A stretch of DNA of 35,000 bases from Symbiodinium natans (lineage: Eukaryota > Sar > Dinophyceae > Suessiales > Symbiodiniaceae), in assembly GCA_905221605.1 (NCBI GenBank), contig CAJNDS010002127.1, positions 143,870-178,869 of the forward strand. The letters are read 5' to 3'. Below, in pieces: positions 24,494 through 32,335 of the stretch (its first letter is position 1; the number at the start of each line of letters is the position of its first letter). A program made the translations under genes and the position numbers. The notes under the pieces are model-generated. The model was given only the letters and a program-made list of their open reading frames with translations. It searched no databases and was not told the DNA's origin.

Positions 24494-25360
24494 TTATCAT
24501 AAGAACCCCAACAAGGGACCCCTAAACCCTAAACCCTAAACCATAGGCCGCCCGCGCCAGGCGGCGGCCGGTACAACTGAACGCTACCGCTTCGAGATCT
24601 GCTTGCTTTGCCAAGCAGATCGAGCTTGCCACACCTGATGCATCCCTGCTAGCCATAGGGCACAATGTAATAATGGATTAACCCTAAACCCCCGACGCGC
24701 GACCCCGGCGGGGGAGGTCGGGCCTAAGAAGCTGTTGCGCCCCTGCCAAGTTGCCCCCGCCAGGGTTCCCCCGCCAGGGTTGCCCCCACCAGGGTTGCCC
24801 CCGCCGTCAGGGTTGGCTTCGGCAGGGTTGCCCTCCTGACCCCCCCCCCGCCAGCCTGCCAGGTTTGCCCCGCCAGGGTTGCCCCCGCCATGGTTGCCCC
24901 CGCCAGGGTTGCCCTGCCACCAGCAGGTTGCCCCCGCCAGAGTTGCCCCCACCAGGGTTGCCCCCGCCAGGGTTGCCCCAGCCAGGGTTGCCCTGCCAGG
25001 GTTGCCCCAGCAGGTTGCCCCCACCAGGGTTGCCCCCGCCAGGGTTGCCCCCCGCCAGGGTTGCCCCCGCCAGGCTCCCCAATTGTTAACAGCATTGCCC
25101 CCATCATTTTGCCCCATCCAGAGTTGCCGCCAGGGTGTTCCGGCAGGGTTGCCTTGCCCTGCCAGAATTGCCCCCGCCAGGTTGCCCCGCCAGGGTTGCC
25201 CCCGCCAGGGTTGCCCCCACCAGGGTTGCCACCAGCGTTGCCCGCACCAGGGTTGCCCCCGCCAGGGTTGCCCCTGTTAGGATAGGGTTGCTCCCGCCAG
25301 GGTTGCCCGGTTGCCCCCGCCAGGGTTGCCCCCGGTTGCCCCCCCCGAAATTGGCCTCGC

Positions 25361-25430
25361 CAGGAATTGTGCACCTGTATGCTTCGTCGTCCTTGTCTAT
25401 GAAGGGCCCTGCCAAAGTTCTCCATTAGTG
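25361..25430. repeat. Unique segment duplicated within the minisatellite, copy 1
   Basis: CAGGAATTGTGCACCTGT, a 34-bp insert, then CAAAGTTCTCCATTAGTGG. The second copy is at 26261-26315. Confidence 0.8.
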
Positions 25431-25691
25431 GCCCCGCCAGATTCCAGACATATAGAAATAAATATATGTTTATACCTCACCTTGCCCCTGCCAGGGTTGC
25501 CCCCGCCAGGGTTGCCCCCACCAGGGTTGTCTCCGAGGTTTGCCCCCACCAGGGTTGCCTCTGCCAGGGTTGCCCCCGCCAGGGTTGCCCCCGCCAGGGT
25601 TGCCCTGTCAGGTTGCCCCGCCAGGGTTGCCCCGCCAGGGTTGCCCCCGCCAGGGTTGCCCGCCAGGATGCCCAGGGTTGTCCCCGCCATT

Positions 25692-26036
25692 TTTCATATT
25701 TTTAATCTACATTTTCTATCTTCTAATATTCCTTTAAGGAATTCCACTAAAAATAAAATGGCATTTTTCCCTTTCATTATTAGTAAAGATTTCTATGGAA
25801 AGATATTAATTCTCGATCTATATCTTCTTCAAATTCATTTCGGCTTCTCTTCTTTCTCACATCCAGTGAATGCAGTAGAAGCATGTGGAGTACTTACTCC
25901 CTTACATATCGTACCTGAATGGTATTTCTTATGCCAATATGCTATGCTAAAAGCTGTACCAAATAAAAATGCAGGATTCATTATCTTTCATCCTATTTTA
26001 CATTATGAGAAGTCTTTCAATGTCATTCTATTTTAA
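25692..26036 (+). pseudogene. Mitochondrial cytochrome b fragment (C-terminal part)
   Basis: Cytochrome b is the quinol-oxidising, membrane-embedded subunit of complex III. The + frame reads HFLSS-NIPL, corresponding to the family's 'GSNNPL' region, then KMAFFPFIISKDFYG, then LTPLHIVPEWYFL with the Qo-site PEWY motif (PEWY at 25914-25925), then YAMLKAVPNKNAGF. The order and spacing match the region from just after transmembrane helix D to helix F. The N-terminal two thirds, including the four haem-ligand histidines, and the final helices are absent, and TAA follows at 26034. The segment (about 25690-26070) is very AT-rich between GC-rich minisatellite blocks. It is most simply a nuclear copy of mitochondrial DNA; a mitochondrial fragment joined in assembly is the alternative. 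The YAMLK.VP.K.AG form is closest to alveolates as far as I know them. Confidence 0.88.
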
Positions 26037-26260
26037 AATTAAGACGTCCAGTAGATTTAATGGTTTTTATCGCAACCCCGCCGGGTTGCCCAGTTTTACC
26101 CCTGCCAGGGTTGCCCCCACCAGGGTTGCCCCCGCCAGGGTTGCCGCCGAGTTAGGGTTGCCCTTGGCAGGGTTGCCCCGCCAGGGTTGCCCCCGCCAGG
26201 GTGACATTGCCCTCGCCGGGTTGCCCTGTCAGGGTTCCGCGCCTCCTCACGTCGCCTACT

Positions 26261-26315
26261 CAGGAATTGTGCACCTGTCAAAGTTCTCTATTAATTAATT
26301 GCCAGGGTTTCCCAT
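26261..26315. repeat. Unique segment duplicated within the minisatellite, copy 2
   Basis: CAGGAATTGTGCACCTGT joins directly to CAAAGTTCTCTATTA, without the 34-bp insert present in copy 1. Confidence 0.8.
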
Positions 26316-26365
26316 TAGTAGTCACCCCCGCCAGGGCCCTGCCAGGGTTGCCCCCGCCAAGGTTG

Positions 26366-26395
26366 ACATATATATATATATAGAGAGAGAGAGAG
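26366..26395. repeat. (TA)n(GA)n microsatellite
   Basis: TATATATA followed by AGAGAGAG, directly left of the MITE. Confidence 0.9.
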
Positions 26396-26398
26396 AAA

Positions 26399-26495
26399 CT
26401 TACTGGCCCAAAACCCAAGGAAACAAAAGTTGGAACTTTCAGAATAAACCTTATAGGAAGCCCAAAGTTGAAAAGTTGGGTTTTGAGCCAGTAAG
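26399..26495. mobile_element. MITE, family D
   Basis: 97 bp with 20-bp terminal inverted repeats (CTTACTGGCCCAAAACCCAA, one mismatch to the other arm at 26476-26495) and a perfect 4-bp target duplication GAAA (26395-26398 and 26496-26499). It has no coding capacity and a second inner inverted repeat around AAAAGTTGG. Confidence 0.85.
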
Positions 26496-26615
26496 GAAAT
26501 AAGAAAGTGTTTTTAATACAAAAAAACCTCGCCTTGCCCCTTCCAGGGTTGCCCGTGCCAGGTTTGCCCCCGCCAGGGTCGCCCCCGCAGTTGCCCCCGT
26601 CAGGGCCCTTGCGCC

Positions 26616-26957
26616 AGCGGGTGGCCGGGCCTTCCGCGCTTGGCCCTCGCCTTTCTGCCATATGAATGAGCTTGGGTCCGGAATTGGGCTTGAGGGTGTC
26701 TTAAACACAGTATGGGTGAAACAGATTGTCCCGCTCCCTGTTGATCCAGGAAAGTGTAGGCTCAAGCAACAGCAGCAGTCAACACGTCCCACCCCGGCCA
26801 GCGGGGAGACTCGAGGTGTTGATAGGGGGGCCGTGGAGGGTAGACCGCTCTAAACCCGAAAAAGGCGGCAGTTTGGGTGGCTGGGGTGGGATCCGCTGCA
26901 CCGAGGCGGCCCGACCCGCCACCACTGGCGCGGGTCGGGACCGCGGCACTTTGGAAC
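26616..26957. other. GC-rich spacer, gene not assigned
   Basis: Overlapping open frames on both strands; none is recognised. It follows directly on the minisatellite. Confidence 0.35.
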
Positions 26958-27020
26958 ACCCTAAACCCTAAACCCTAAACCCTAAACCCTAAACCCTAAG
27001 CCCTAAACCCTAAACCCTAT
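26958..27020 (-). repeat. CCCTAAA array
   Basis: Nine units with one CCCTAAG. Confidence 0.93.
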
Positions 27021-27143
27021 ATCAACCTCGGGGCTTCTCAAAGCCCCACGCCAGGCCCTGAAAGGCCCGACAATCTAAGAGCCATTCAACATGCCCCAAA
27101 CCCAAACCCCTTAACCTCCAAAAGGAAAATCTGAGGAAGGATT

Positions 27144-27200
27144 AAACCCTAAACCCTAAACCCTAAACCCTAAACCCTAAACCCTAAACCCTAAACCCTT
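27144..27200 (-). repeat. CCCTAAA array
   Basis: Eight perfect units. Confidence 0.93.
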
Positions 27201-27318
27201 AATTTCTTTTAAGGGTCTGCCCCAAGTGTATGTTGAATGTTTCTTAGAGACGAAATTTGCCGCCCGGCTGCTAGGCGAAGGTGGGCGAAAGCGCCTGGCA
27301 AAGATGCTTTGGGGTTGC

Positions 27319-27350
27319 GGGTTTAGGGTTAGGGTTTAGGGTTTAGGGAT
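27319..27350 (+). repeat. Short TTTAGGG array
   Basis: Four units, one shortened by a base. Confidence 0.85.
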
Positions 27351-27469
27351 TCTCTGAGGGCGTCAATTTAACTCAAACAGTTGCCGCGACTTGACTTCGC
27401 CCTCCAAGCCTAGGGAGAAGCGGGCACCCTAACCGTCCCATCCCCTTTAGAGCCCTGCAAGCCCTGTGA

Positions 27470-27600
27470 AACCCTAAACCCTAAATCCTAGAAACTCTAC
27501 ACCATAAACCCTAAAAACCCTACACCCTAAACCCTAAACCCTAAACACTATTTCCCTAACCCTGTACTCTGAACCCTGAACCCTAAACCTAGACCCTAAA
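27470..27600 (-). repeat. Degenerate CCCTAAA block
   Basis: CCCTAAA words broken by CTACACC, CTAGAAA and CTGTACTC. Confidence 0.75.
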
Positions 27601-27605
27601 TAACC

Positions 27606-27690
27606 TTCGCCCTTGGGTACGGAGCCTTCCCGCTTGCCGAGGGTGCCATCGCTGAGGCGCACTGCTTCCTCCAAGTCAGGAGCTTTTTGG
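27606..27690. other. Exon-like spacer next to MITE copy 2, strand unresolved
   Basis: The + frame reads FALGYGAFPLAEGAIAEAHC and can be joined in frame through the MITE as a GC-AG intron to VGQGLGFKV and a stop. The - frame reads APDLEEAVRLSDGTLGKREG, which is also strongly protein-like. The MITE borders favour +, the peptide favours -. Confidence 0.4.
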
Positions 27691-27691
27691 G

Positions 27692-27803
27692 CTAGGCTGC
27701 CCAGTAACCTAGGCTTAAAAAGGGTGCCCTTTTTTGCTCAAAGGGGTTTATAAGGCAACCTAAACCCCCAAAAAGGGAATAAGGGTACTACTGGGCAGCC
27801 TAG
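27692..27803. mobile_element. Introner-like MITE, family B, copy 2
   Basis: 112 bp with termini CTAGGCTGCCCAGTA and the complement of CTAGGCTGCCCAGTAGTA, and a perfect 4-bp duplication TGGG (27688-27691 and 27804-27807). The interior matches copy 1. Read on +, the last G of the left duplication and the first C of the element make a GC donor, and CCTAG| makes the acceptor. Confidence 0.82.
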
Positions 27804-27844
27804 TGGGTCAGGGGCTCGGCTTCAAGGTTTAGAGTTGAGCGTCT

Positions 27845-27960
27845 AGGGTTTAGGGTTTAGGGCTTAGGGTTTAGGGTTTAGGGTTTAGGGTTTAGGGTTT
27901 AGGGTTTAGGGTTTAGGGTTTAGGGTTTAGGGTTTAGGGTTTAGGGTTTAGGGTTTAGAG
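27845..27960 (+). repeat. TTTAGGG array
   Basis: About 16 units. The stop codon of the following gene lies at its right edge. Confidence 0.95.
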
Positions 27961-28299
27961 CTATCCAAAGTCTCCACAACGGTACCTTCCTAATTTGTCG
28001 TCCTCCTTGTAGTAATTCATGATGACAGTAGTTGCTAGCACGCGATCATGTTCTTGATGCTGGTCAATCATGTCACGGCGGTGCTGCGAGCTGGTGAAGG
28101 GGGTGTTTCCCTGACAAAAGGCCGCGATGTTCTTCATGAGGGTGTAGGCGTCGTTCCACGACATTTTGTGGTTGAAGTCGACATCATGTCGAACCTGCCA
28201 CTCCCAGACTTGATTGACGATAGCCGTGTCTTTTGGGGGGTAACCATTCAACGGCGACACCCTTTCAAACGGTTTATCCCCCCAAAGCGGGGTCATCAT
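27961..28299 (-). CDS. Hypothetical protein or exon, 112 codons
   Basis: ATG-ATG at 28299, preceded by an in-frame TAA, runs to TAG at 27961. The middle and end have strong protein character: DTAIVNQVWEWQVRHDVDFN, KMSWNDAYTLMKNIAAFC and RVLATTVIMNYYKEDDKLGR, with a His/Gln/Asp-rich patch (QHRRDMIDQHQEHD). No family was recognised. A 57-bp inverted repeat lies in the first third (28231-28287), ending CAAAAG| on this strand, so the real exon may begin at ACACGGC (28230) with the preceding part intronic. The antisense frame is open too but less balanced. Confidence 0.45.
   Translation of the reverse strand: MMTPLWGDKPFERVSPLNGYPPKDTAIVNQVWEWQVRHDVDFNHKMSWNDAYTLMKNIAAFCQGNTPFTSSQHRRDMIDQHQEHDRVLATTVIMNYYKEDDKLGRYRCGDFG
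28231..28287. repeat. Imperfect inverted repeat within the 5' part of the ORF
   Basis: Arms TTTTGGGGGGTAACCATT and the complement of TTTGGGGGGATAAACCGTTT. It could be a miniature element or intron. Confidence 0.6.
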
Positions 28300-28367
28300 T
28301 TAGGAAGCCACCCGCAACCAGGTCGAGAACCCGAAGAAGCTCGACCTTAACACTGTTGGGACCCAAA

Positions 28368-28462
28368 CCCCTAAACCCTAAACCCTAAACCCTAAACCCT
28401 AAACCCTAAACCCTAAACCCTAAACCCTAAACCCTAAAGCCTAAACCCTAAACCCTAAACAA
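28368..28462 (-). repeat. CCCTAAA array
   Basis: About 13 units with one CCTAAAG. Confidence 0.94.
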
Positions 28463-28555
28463 ACCAAGCAACGTCACCCTCAGAGGTGGGAGGAGGGTGA
28501 TGTTTAAGCCTCAGCGCCACTCTCGACTCAAGCCTGTAGCCCCAAAGCTGCAGGA

Positions 28556-28592
28556 CCAAACCCTAAACCCTAAACCCTAAACCCTAAACCCC
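28556..28592 (-). repeat. Short CCCTAAA array
   Basis: Five units. Confidence 0.88.
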
Positions 28593-28824
28593 CAAGACCC
28601 CACAACCCCTCGCAAAACCCATAAAGAACCCTAGGCACCCTATATACACCCTAGATACCTCATATATATATATATATACACACCCTATATGCACCCTAGA
28701 TACGCCCTGTATATAAACCCTATAGACAGGCTACATACACCCTACAAACCCGCTAAACACTGGCCCTGAAACCCCCCCCCCCCCCCCCACTCCTCACAGG
28801 TCTCGGCACAGCGCAGGAAGAGCA
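28593..28824. other. Spacer with ACCCTAKA-type words and a C run
   Basis: ATACACCCTA-like words (28620-28750), a (TA)n tract at 28663-28678 and a run of about 18 C near 28771-28788. On -, EVQYMLFLRCAETCEE can be read from 28838 to 28791, a likely exon start next to the array. Confidence 0.45.
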
Positions 28825-28996
28825 TGTACTGCACCTCTAGGGTTCTGGGTTTTGGGTTTAGGGTTTGGGGTTTAGGGTTCAGGGTTTAGGGTTGAGGGTT
28901 TAGGGTTTAGGGTTTAGGGTTTAGGGTTTAGGGTTTAGGGTTTGGAGTTTGGGGTTTGGGGTTTGGGGTGTGGGGTTTGGGGTTGTACTGCACCTC
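28825..28996. repeat. TTTAGGG/TTTGGGG array bracketed by a 13-bp direct repeat
   Basis: TGTACTGCACCTC occurs at 28825-28837 and 28984-28996, exactly at the two edges of the repeat. On the - strand both copies contain GAG|GTGCAG; the outer one could act as a GT donor and the inner one as an AG acceptor. Confidence 0.92.
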
Positions 28997-29047
28997 CCCA
29001 GGTCACCCTCAAGCGAGGCATCTTGAGGCTTCGGATATTTCGGGTTT

Positions 29048-29125
29048 TTAAGGGTTTAGGGTTTAGGGTTTAGGGTTTAGGGTTTAGGGTTTAGGGTTTA
29101 GGGTTTAGGGTTAGGGTTTAGGTAA
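29048..29125 (+). repeat. TTTAGGG array
   Basis: About 11 units, one shortened to 6 bases. Confidence 0.93.
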
Positions 29126-29239
29126 AACACCTGCTGTTGGCCGGCTCAGGGTTCGCACTCCTCATGCTGCGGAAGGAAGAAAGTATTTAGGGTACTTAGG
29201 GCATTGGGGATATGTAGGGCATTTGATATTTTGGGGTGT

Positions 29240-29320
29240 TTAGGGTTTAGGGTTTAGGGTTTAGGGTTTAGGGTTTAGGGTTTAGGGGTATTTGGGGTAT
29301 TTGGGGTAGTTGGGGTATTT
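29240..29320 (+). repeat. TTTAGGG then GGGGTATT array
   Basis: Seven TTTAGGG units are followed by four to five GGGGTATTT words. Confidence 0.88.
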
Positions 29321-29532
29321 AGGGCAGGGATGGATAGCAGTCAAGAAGTTTCACTGAGAGTCGACCTTAGGGTCCTCTGACTCGGAGAGCTTCACGGAGG
29401 AGGTCAATAGGGTTTAGGGTTGAGACCTCGCACCACCCTCGCCCCCCCCCCCCCCCCCCGGTTCCGAGCCCGTTGAAGAAATCAGAGGAAGCGTCTACCA
29501 ATAACACCCTCGGATAACATCGCTTCACCTTG

Positions 29533-29595
29533 TCAACCCTCAACCCTCAACCCTCAACCCTAAACCCTAAACCTTATACCCTAAACTAAACCCTG
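29533..29595 (-). repeat. CCCTCAA then CCCTAAA block
   Basis: Four CCCTCAA units and degenerate CCCTAAA. A C run of about 18 lies at 29442-29459. Confidence 0.8.
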
Positions 29596-29679
29596 GCCCA
29601 GGGGGACGCCTCTCCGAACTCGCCGCCCTCCGTCCCCTGCTCTGCGCGGCGCGCGTAGAGCTCGCCTTCCGCAAGGGCA

Positions 29680-29755
29680 GCCCTAACCCTAAACCCTAAA
29701 CCCTAAACCTTAAACCCTAAACCCTAAACCCTAAACCGGCCCTAAACCCTACAGG
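29680..29755 (-). repeat. CCCTAAA array
   Basis: About nine units with CCTTAAA and CGGCCCTAAA. Confidence 0.88.
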
Positions 29756-29832
29756 GCTCAAGTTTGGGGCGGCTACGGGTCCAGATTCTAGGGCACCCAT
29801 GTGGGTGCCATGTGTTCAAAGAACGGCCCCTA

Positions 29833-29914
29833 GAACCCTGCAAAACCCTAAACCCTAAACCCTAAACCCTAACCCTAAACCCTAAACCCCAAACCCTGAA
29901 ACCCGAACCCTGCA
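29833..29914. repeat. CCCTAAA array bracketed by a 10-bp direct repeat
   Basis: GAACCCTGCA occurs at 29833-29842 and 29905-29914. Between them are eight units, including one shortened unit and CCCCAAA. Confidence 0.88.
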
Positions 29915-30209
29915 GGTTTAGGGTTTAAAAGATGCTCAATGAAAAGAAGACTTTCTTAGAAGAGTCCTACCAAAACGGCTCAGGACTGTAGCAAGCTAGG
30001 AATGGTACCAATCTGAGTTTATTCTACCCTGCAAGCTTTCCTCAAGCAATCTAGACCCTAAGCCACACCTGCAACTATCCCCCACACCACCCGAAATGCT
30101 CAAACGCATCAAACCCGAAACCCCCAAGCCCCTAAACCCCTAATCCTCAAAACCCCAAGTCCTCAACCCCTATACCCGACACCCCACAACACCATAAACC
30201 CTGAACCCC
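29915..30209. other. Spacer, no gene recognised
   Basis: Mixed sequence with degenerate CCCTAAA words on its right (30100-30200). Confidence 0.35.
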
Positions 30210-30216
30210 GCAAACT

Positions 30217-30257
<41 letters not shown>
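30210..30257 (+). repeat. Long poly-C run
   Basis: About 47 consecutive C, the longest homopolymer here. Its length is unlikely to be exact in any assembly. Confidence 0.9.
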
Positions 30258-30260
<3 letters not shown>

Positions 30261-30343
30261 CCCAAAGGAAAACCGATGCTTGCCCGGGGTATGCAGCTGA
30301 TGCTCATGGTAAAAACCGGGAAAGTCTCTGTAGGGGGAGGTGC

Positions 30344-30544
30344 CTGATGCTCATGGGGTTTCGTTTTAGGGTTTAGGGTTGAGGGTTGAGGGTTTAGGGT
30401 TTAGGGTTTAGGGTTAAGGGTTTAGGGTTTAGAGTTTAGGGTTTGGGGTTTAGGGTTTAGGGTTTAGGGTTTAGGGTTTAGGGTTTAGGGTTTAGGGTTT
30501 AGGGTTTAGGGTTCTCTGAAGCAGAGTAGCTTCTGATGCTCATG
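30344..30544. repeat. TTTAGGG array between CTGATGCTCATG repeats
   Basis: CTGATGCTCATG occurs at 30297-30308, 30344-30355 and 30533-30544; the last two enclose about 20 TTTAGGG-type units (30366-30512). Confidence 0.88.
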
Positions 30545-30601
30545 ATGCGCTCCAGGGTCTCCAATAAAAAAAGCGAGGCCCCTGAAGCCCTAAGCTCACA
30601 A

Positions 30602-30724
30602 CTAGGGGATAGGATTAGGGGGACCCTTGGGGATATAGACCCTCTGAATAAGGTCCCTGTTTAAGAGAACCAGAAGAGGGTTAACAAGGGGTTCCCTTTG
30701 AAGGGTCCCCCTTATCCTACCTAG
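30602..30724. mobile_element. Palindromic miniature element, family E-like
   Basis: Arms CTAGGGGATAGGATTAGGGG and the complement of CTAGGTAGGATAAGGGGGAC, about 123 bp. On the - strand CTAG|GTAGG to CCCCTAG| would be a GT-AG pair. Confidence 0.65.
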
Positions 30725-30766
30725 GAACAACGAAAAAGGTTTGATCTTAAAACTTCTTACCTGGGT

Positions 30767-30860
30767 ATTTCCGCACATAGGGGTACCCTGCTGGGGGTTC
30801 CCATAATAAGGACTATACCTATTTGGGGGTATATTAAGGGTTGCCCCATTTTGGGAAACC
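30767..30860. mobile_element. Palindromic miniature element, family E, copy 2
   Basis: Arms TTTCCGCACATAGGGGTACC and the complement of TTTCCCAAAATGGGGCAACC, about 94 bp. The left arm matches the element at 16746. Confidence 0.6.
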
Positions 30861-30887
30861 CCCACCTAGGTTGCTGAAGGCCCTTAC

Positions 30888-30960
30888 CTGGCCATTACCC
30901 AATGCTGCGAAGCGACTGAGGTTGAGGAGAACTCTGCTCGCCTCGATGAGTGCTCAGGGA
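30888..30960 (-). CDS. Exon-like segment, unknown
   Basis: On the - strand the frame reads ALIEASRVLLNLSRFAALGN and ends GGCCAG|GTAAGG, a canonical 5' splice site. The miniature elements at 30602-30860 would then lie in the following intron. No family was recognised. Confidence 0.38.
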
Positions 30961-31201
30961 GCAGGGTTCTATACTGAATCTGGCACCCTAGCAAACAATT
31001 GTGGTTTAGCTGTTTCATTGGAGTTCTAGTACCCAAAAAATAAAAATCTATTCCCAAGTATCTCCATGGGTTAAGGTTTAGGGTTTGGGCATAGGATACC
31101 TCAAGGCTCGGGGAACGTAGTTGAAAATCCAATACTTTTCGGACCGTCTGCAGGCAGATCGCTTTCCTTTTTTTTTTTGGTGGGGGGGGGGGGGGGGTAT
31201 A

Positions 31202-31275
31202 TACCCTAAACCCCAAACCCCAAACCCCAAACCCTAAACCCTAAACCCTAAACCCCAAACCCTAAACCCTAAACC
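31202..31275 (-). repeat. CCCCAAA / CCCTAAA array
   Basis: Three CCCCAAA then CCCTAAA. It is preceded by T and G runs (31168-31197). Confidence 0.9.
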
Positions 31276-31408
31276 GCAATATAGGGTTTAGGGTGCCTGA
31301 AGAGGCACAGGCGACTGAGGCAGTGACGACTGTGTGATTAGGAAGCCACTGCCTTACGGCTTTGCAGCTCCTACTTATGGGTTTTGCGAGGGGTTGTGGG
31401 GTCTTGGG

Positions 31409-31483
31409 GGTTTAGGGTTTAGGGTTTAGGGTTTAGGGTTTAGGGTTTAGGGTTTAGGGTTTAGGGTTTAGGGTTTAGGGTTT
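31409..31483 (+). repeat. TTTAGGG array
   Basis: About 11 perfect units. GCTCCTACT lies at 31367 and again at 31484. Confidence 0.94.
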
Positions 31484-31561
31484 GCTCCTACTGCTGACCG
31501 ACAACTTATCAAGCTCCTCCGAGTCTCTTGGTAGGATGCTTGCGGGAGTTACTTGGCTGCC

Positions 31562-31662
31562 CCAAACCCTCAACCCTGAATCCCAAACCCTAGACTTCAA
31601 GTGTAAACCCTAAACCCTACACCCTACACCCTAAACCCTAAACCCTAAACCCTAAACCCCGC
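31562..31662 (-). repeat. Degenerate then regular CCCTAAA block
   Basis: CCCTCAA, CCCTAGA and CCCTACA, then five CCCTAAA. Confidence 0.82.
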
Positions 31663-31782
31663 ATGTTCATGATTGGTGACCATCATGGACTGAGGTGAGG
31701 CATATTCCGTCCAAGCGGCGTTGCTTCGATCTCCGCTGAGCGCCTTTTATGCCCGGGGCATGCAGCAGCAGATGCAAGCACC

Positions 31783-31868
31783 CAAACCCTAAACCCTAAA
31801 CCCTAAACCCTAAACCCTAAACCCTAAACCCTAAACCCTAAACCCTAAACCCTAAACCCTAAACCCTT
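31783..31868 (-). repeat. CCCTAAA array
   Basis: About 12 perfect units. Confidence 0.95.
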
Positions 31869-31933
31869 TCGCCCTCGGGTGTTCAAAGGCTTAGAATACC
31901 CATCTCACATTCAGGTCTTGGTAGGGGAGTGGG

Positions 31934-32015
31934 GGTTTAGGGTTTAGGGTTTAGGGTTTAGGGTTTAGGGTTTAGGGTTTAGGGTTTAGGGTTTAGGGTT
32001 TAGGGGTTTAGGGGT
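31934..32015 (+). repeat. TTTAGGG array
   Basis: About ten units, then two TTTAGGGG. Confidence 0.94.
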
Positions 32016-32153
32016 TTTGGGGTTCCGGGTTTACGCTTCCGGGCGGGTTGAGGGTTTCCGGTACGGGCTGAGAGTAGGCCGAGATCCTGAGGTGTTCCGT
32101 CTGAACAAGCCCAAACCACCCCCCCCCCCCCCCAACTGCAACGTTATAGGGGG

Positions 32154-32212
32154 ATTTCCGAAAAGAAGGGCACCTCTTGATAAGGGAGTCCTACTAATTG
32201 GTGGGGTCCACT
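32154..32212. mobile_element. Truncated family E-like element
   Basis: TTTCCGAAAAGAAGGGCACC matches the left arm at 16746 at most positions, but no clear right arm was found. A C run precedes it at 32119-32133. Confidence 0.45.
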
Positions 32213-32243
32213 GTAGCAACCCACATATGTGGTTCAGCTTCTT

Positions 32244-32335
32244 TTAGGGTTTCGGGTTTAGGGTTTCAGGGTTTAGGGTTTCAGGGTCCAGGGTTAGGGC
32301 TTCAGGGTTTAGGGTTTCAGGGTTTAGGGTTAGAG
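32244..32335 (+). repeat. TTTAGGGTTTCAGGG composite array
   Basis: TTTAGGG and TTTCAGGG alternate about five times. Confidence 0.88.

Larger units (their letters stand above)
24735..26615 (-). repeat. 15-bp GC-rich minisatellite (GGCAACCCTGGCGGG type), interrupted
   Basis: The unit is GGTTGCCCCCGCCAG on +. Main blocks are at about 24740-25080, 25130-25345, 25485-25690, 26090-26220 and 26535-26610. The interruptions carry the cytochrome b fragment, a duplicated unique segment and a MITE. All six frames are largely open because the period is divisible by 3. On - they read GGNPG, ATLAG (like a pentapeptide repeat) or WRGQP; on + they read ARVAP, PPGLP or RQGCP. Openness is therefore no evidence for a protein. 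Confidence 0.92.

Noticed and set aside
24584-25425. Long overlapping open frames on both strands in the GC-rich 15-mer array
   Set aside because: The unit length is a multiple of three and stop-free in every frame, so the openness is automatic.
28593-28790. Possible promoter because of the (TA)n tract
   Set aside because: It is a microsatellite within CACCCTATA-type repeat words, and no gene start follows at a suitable distance.
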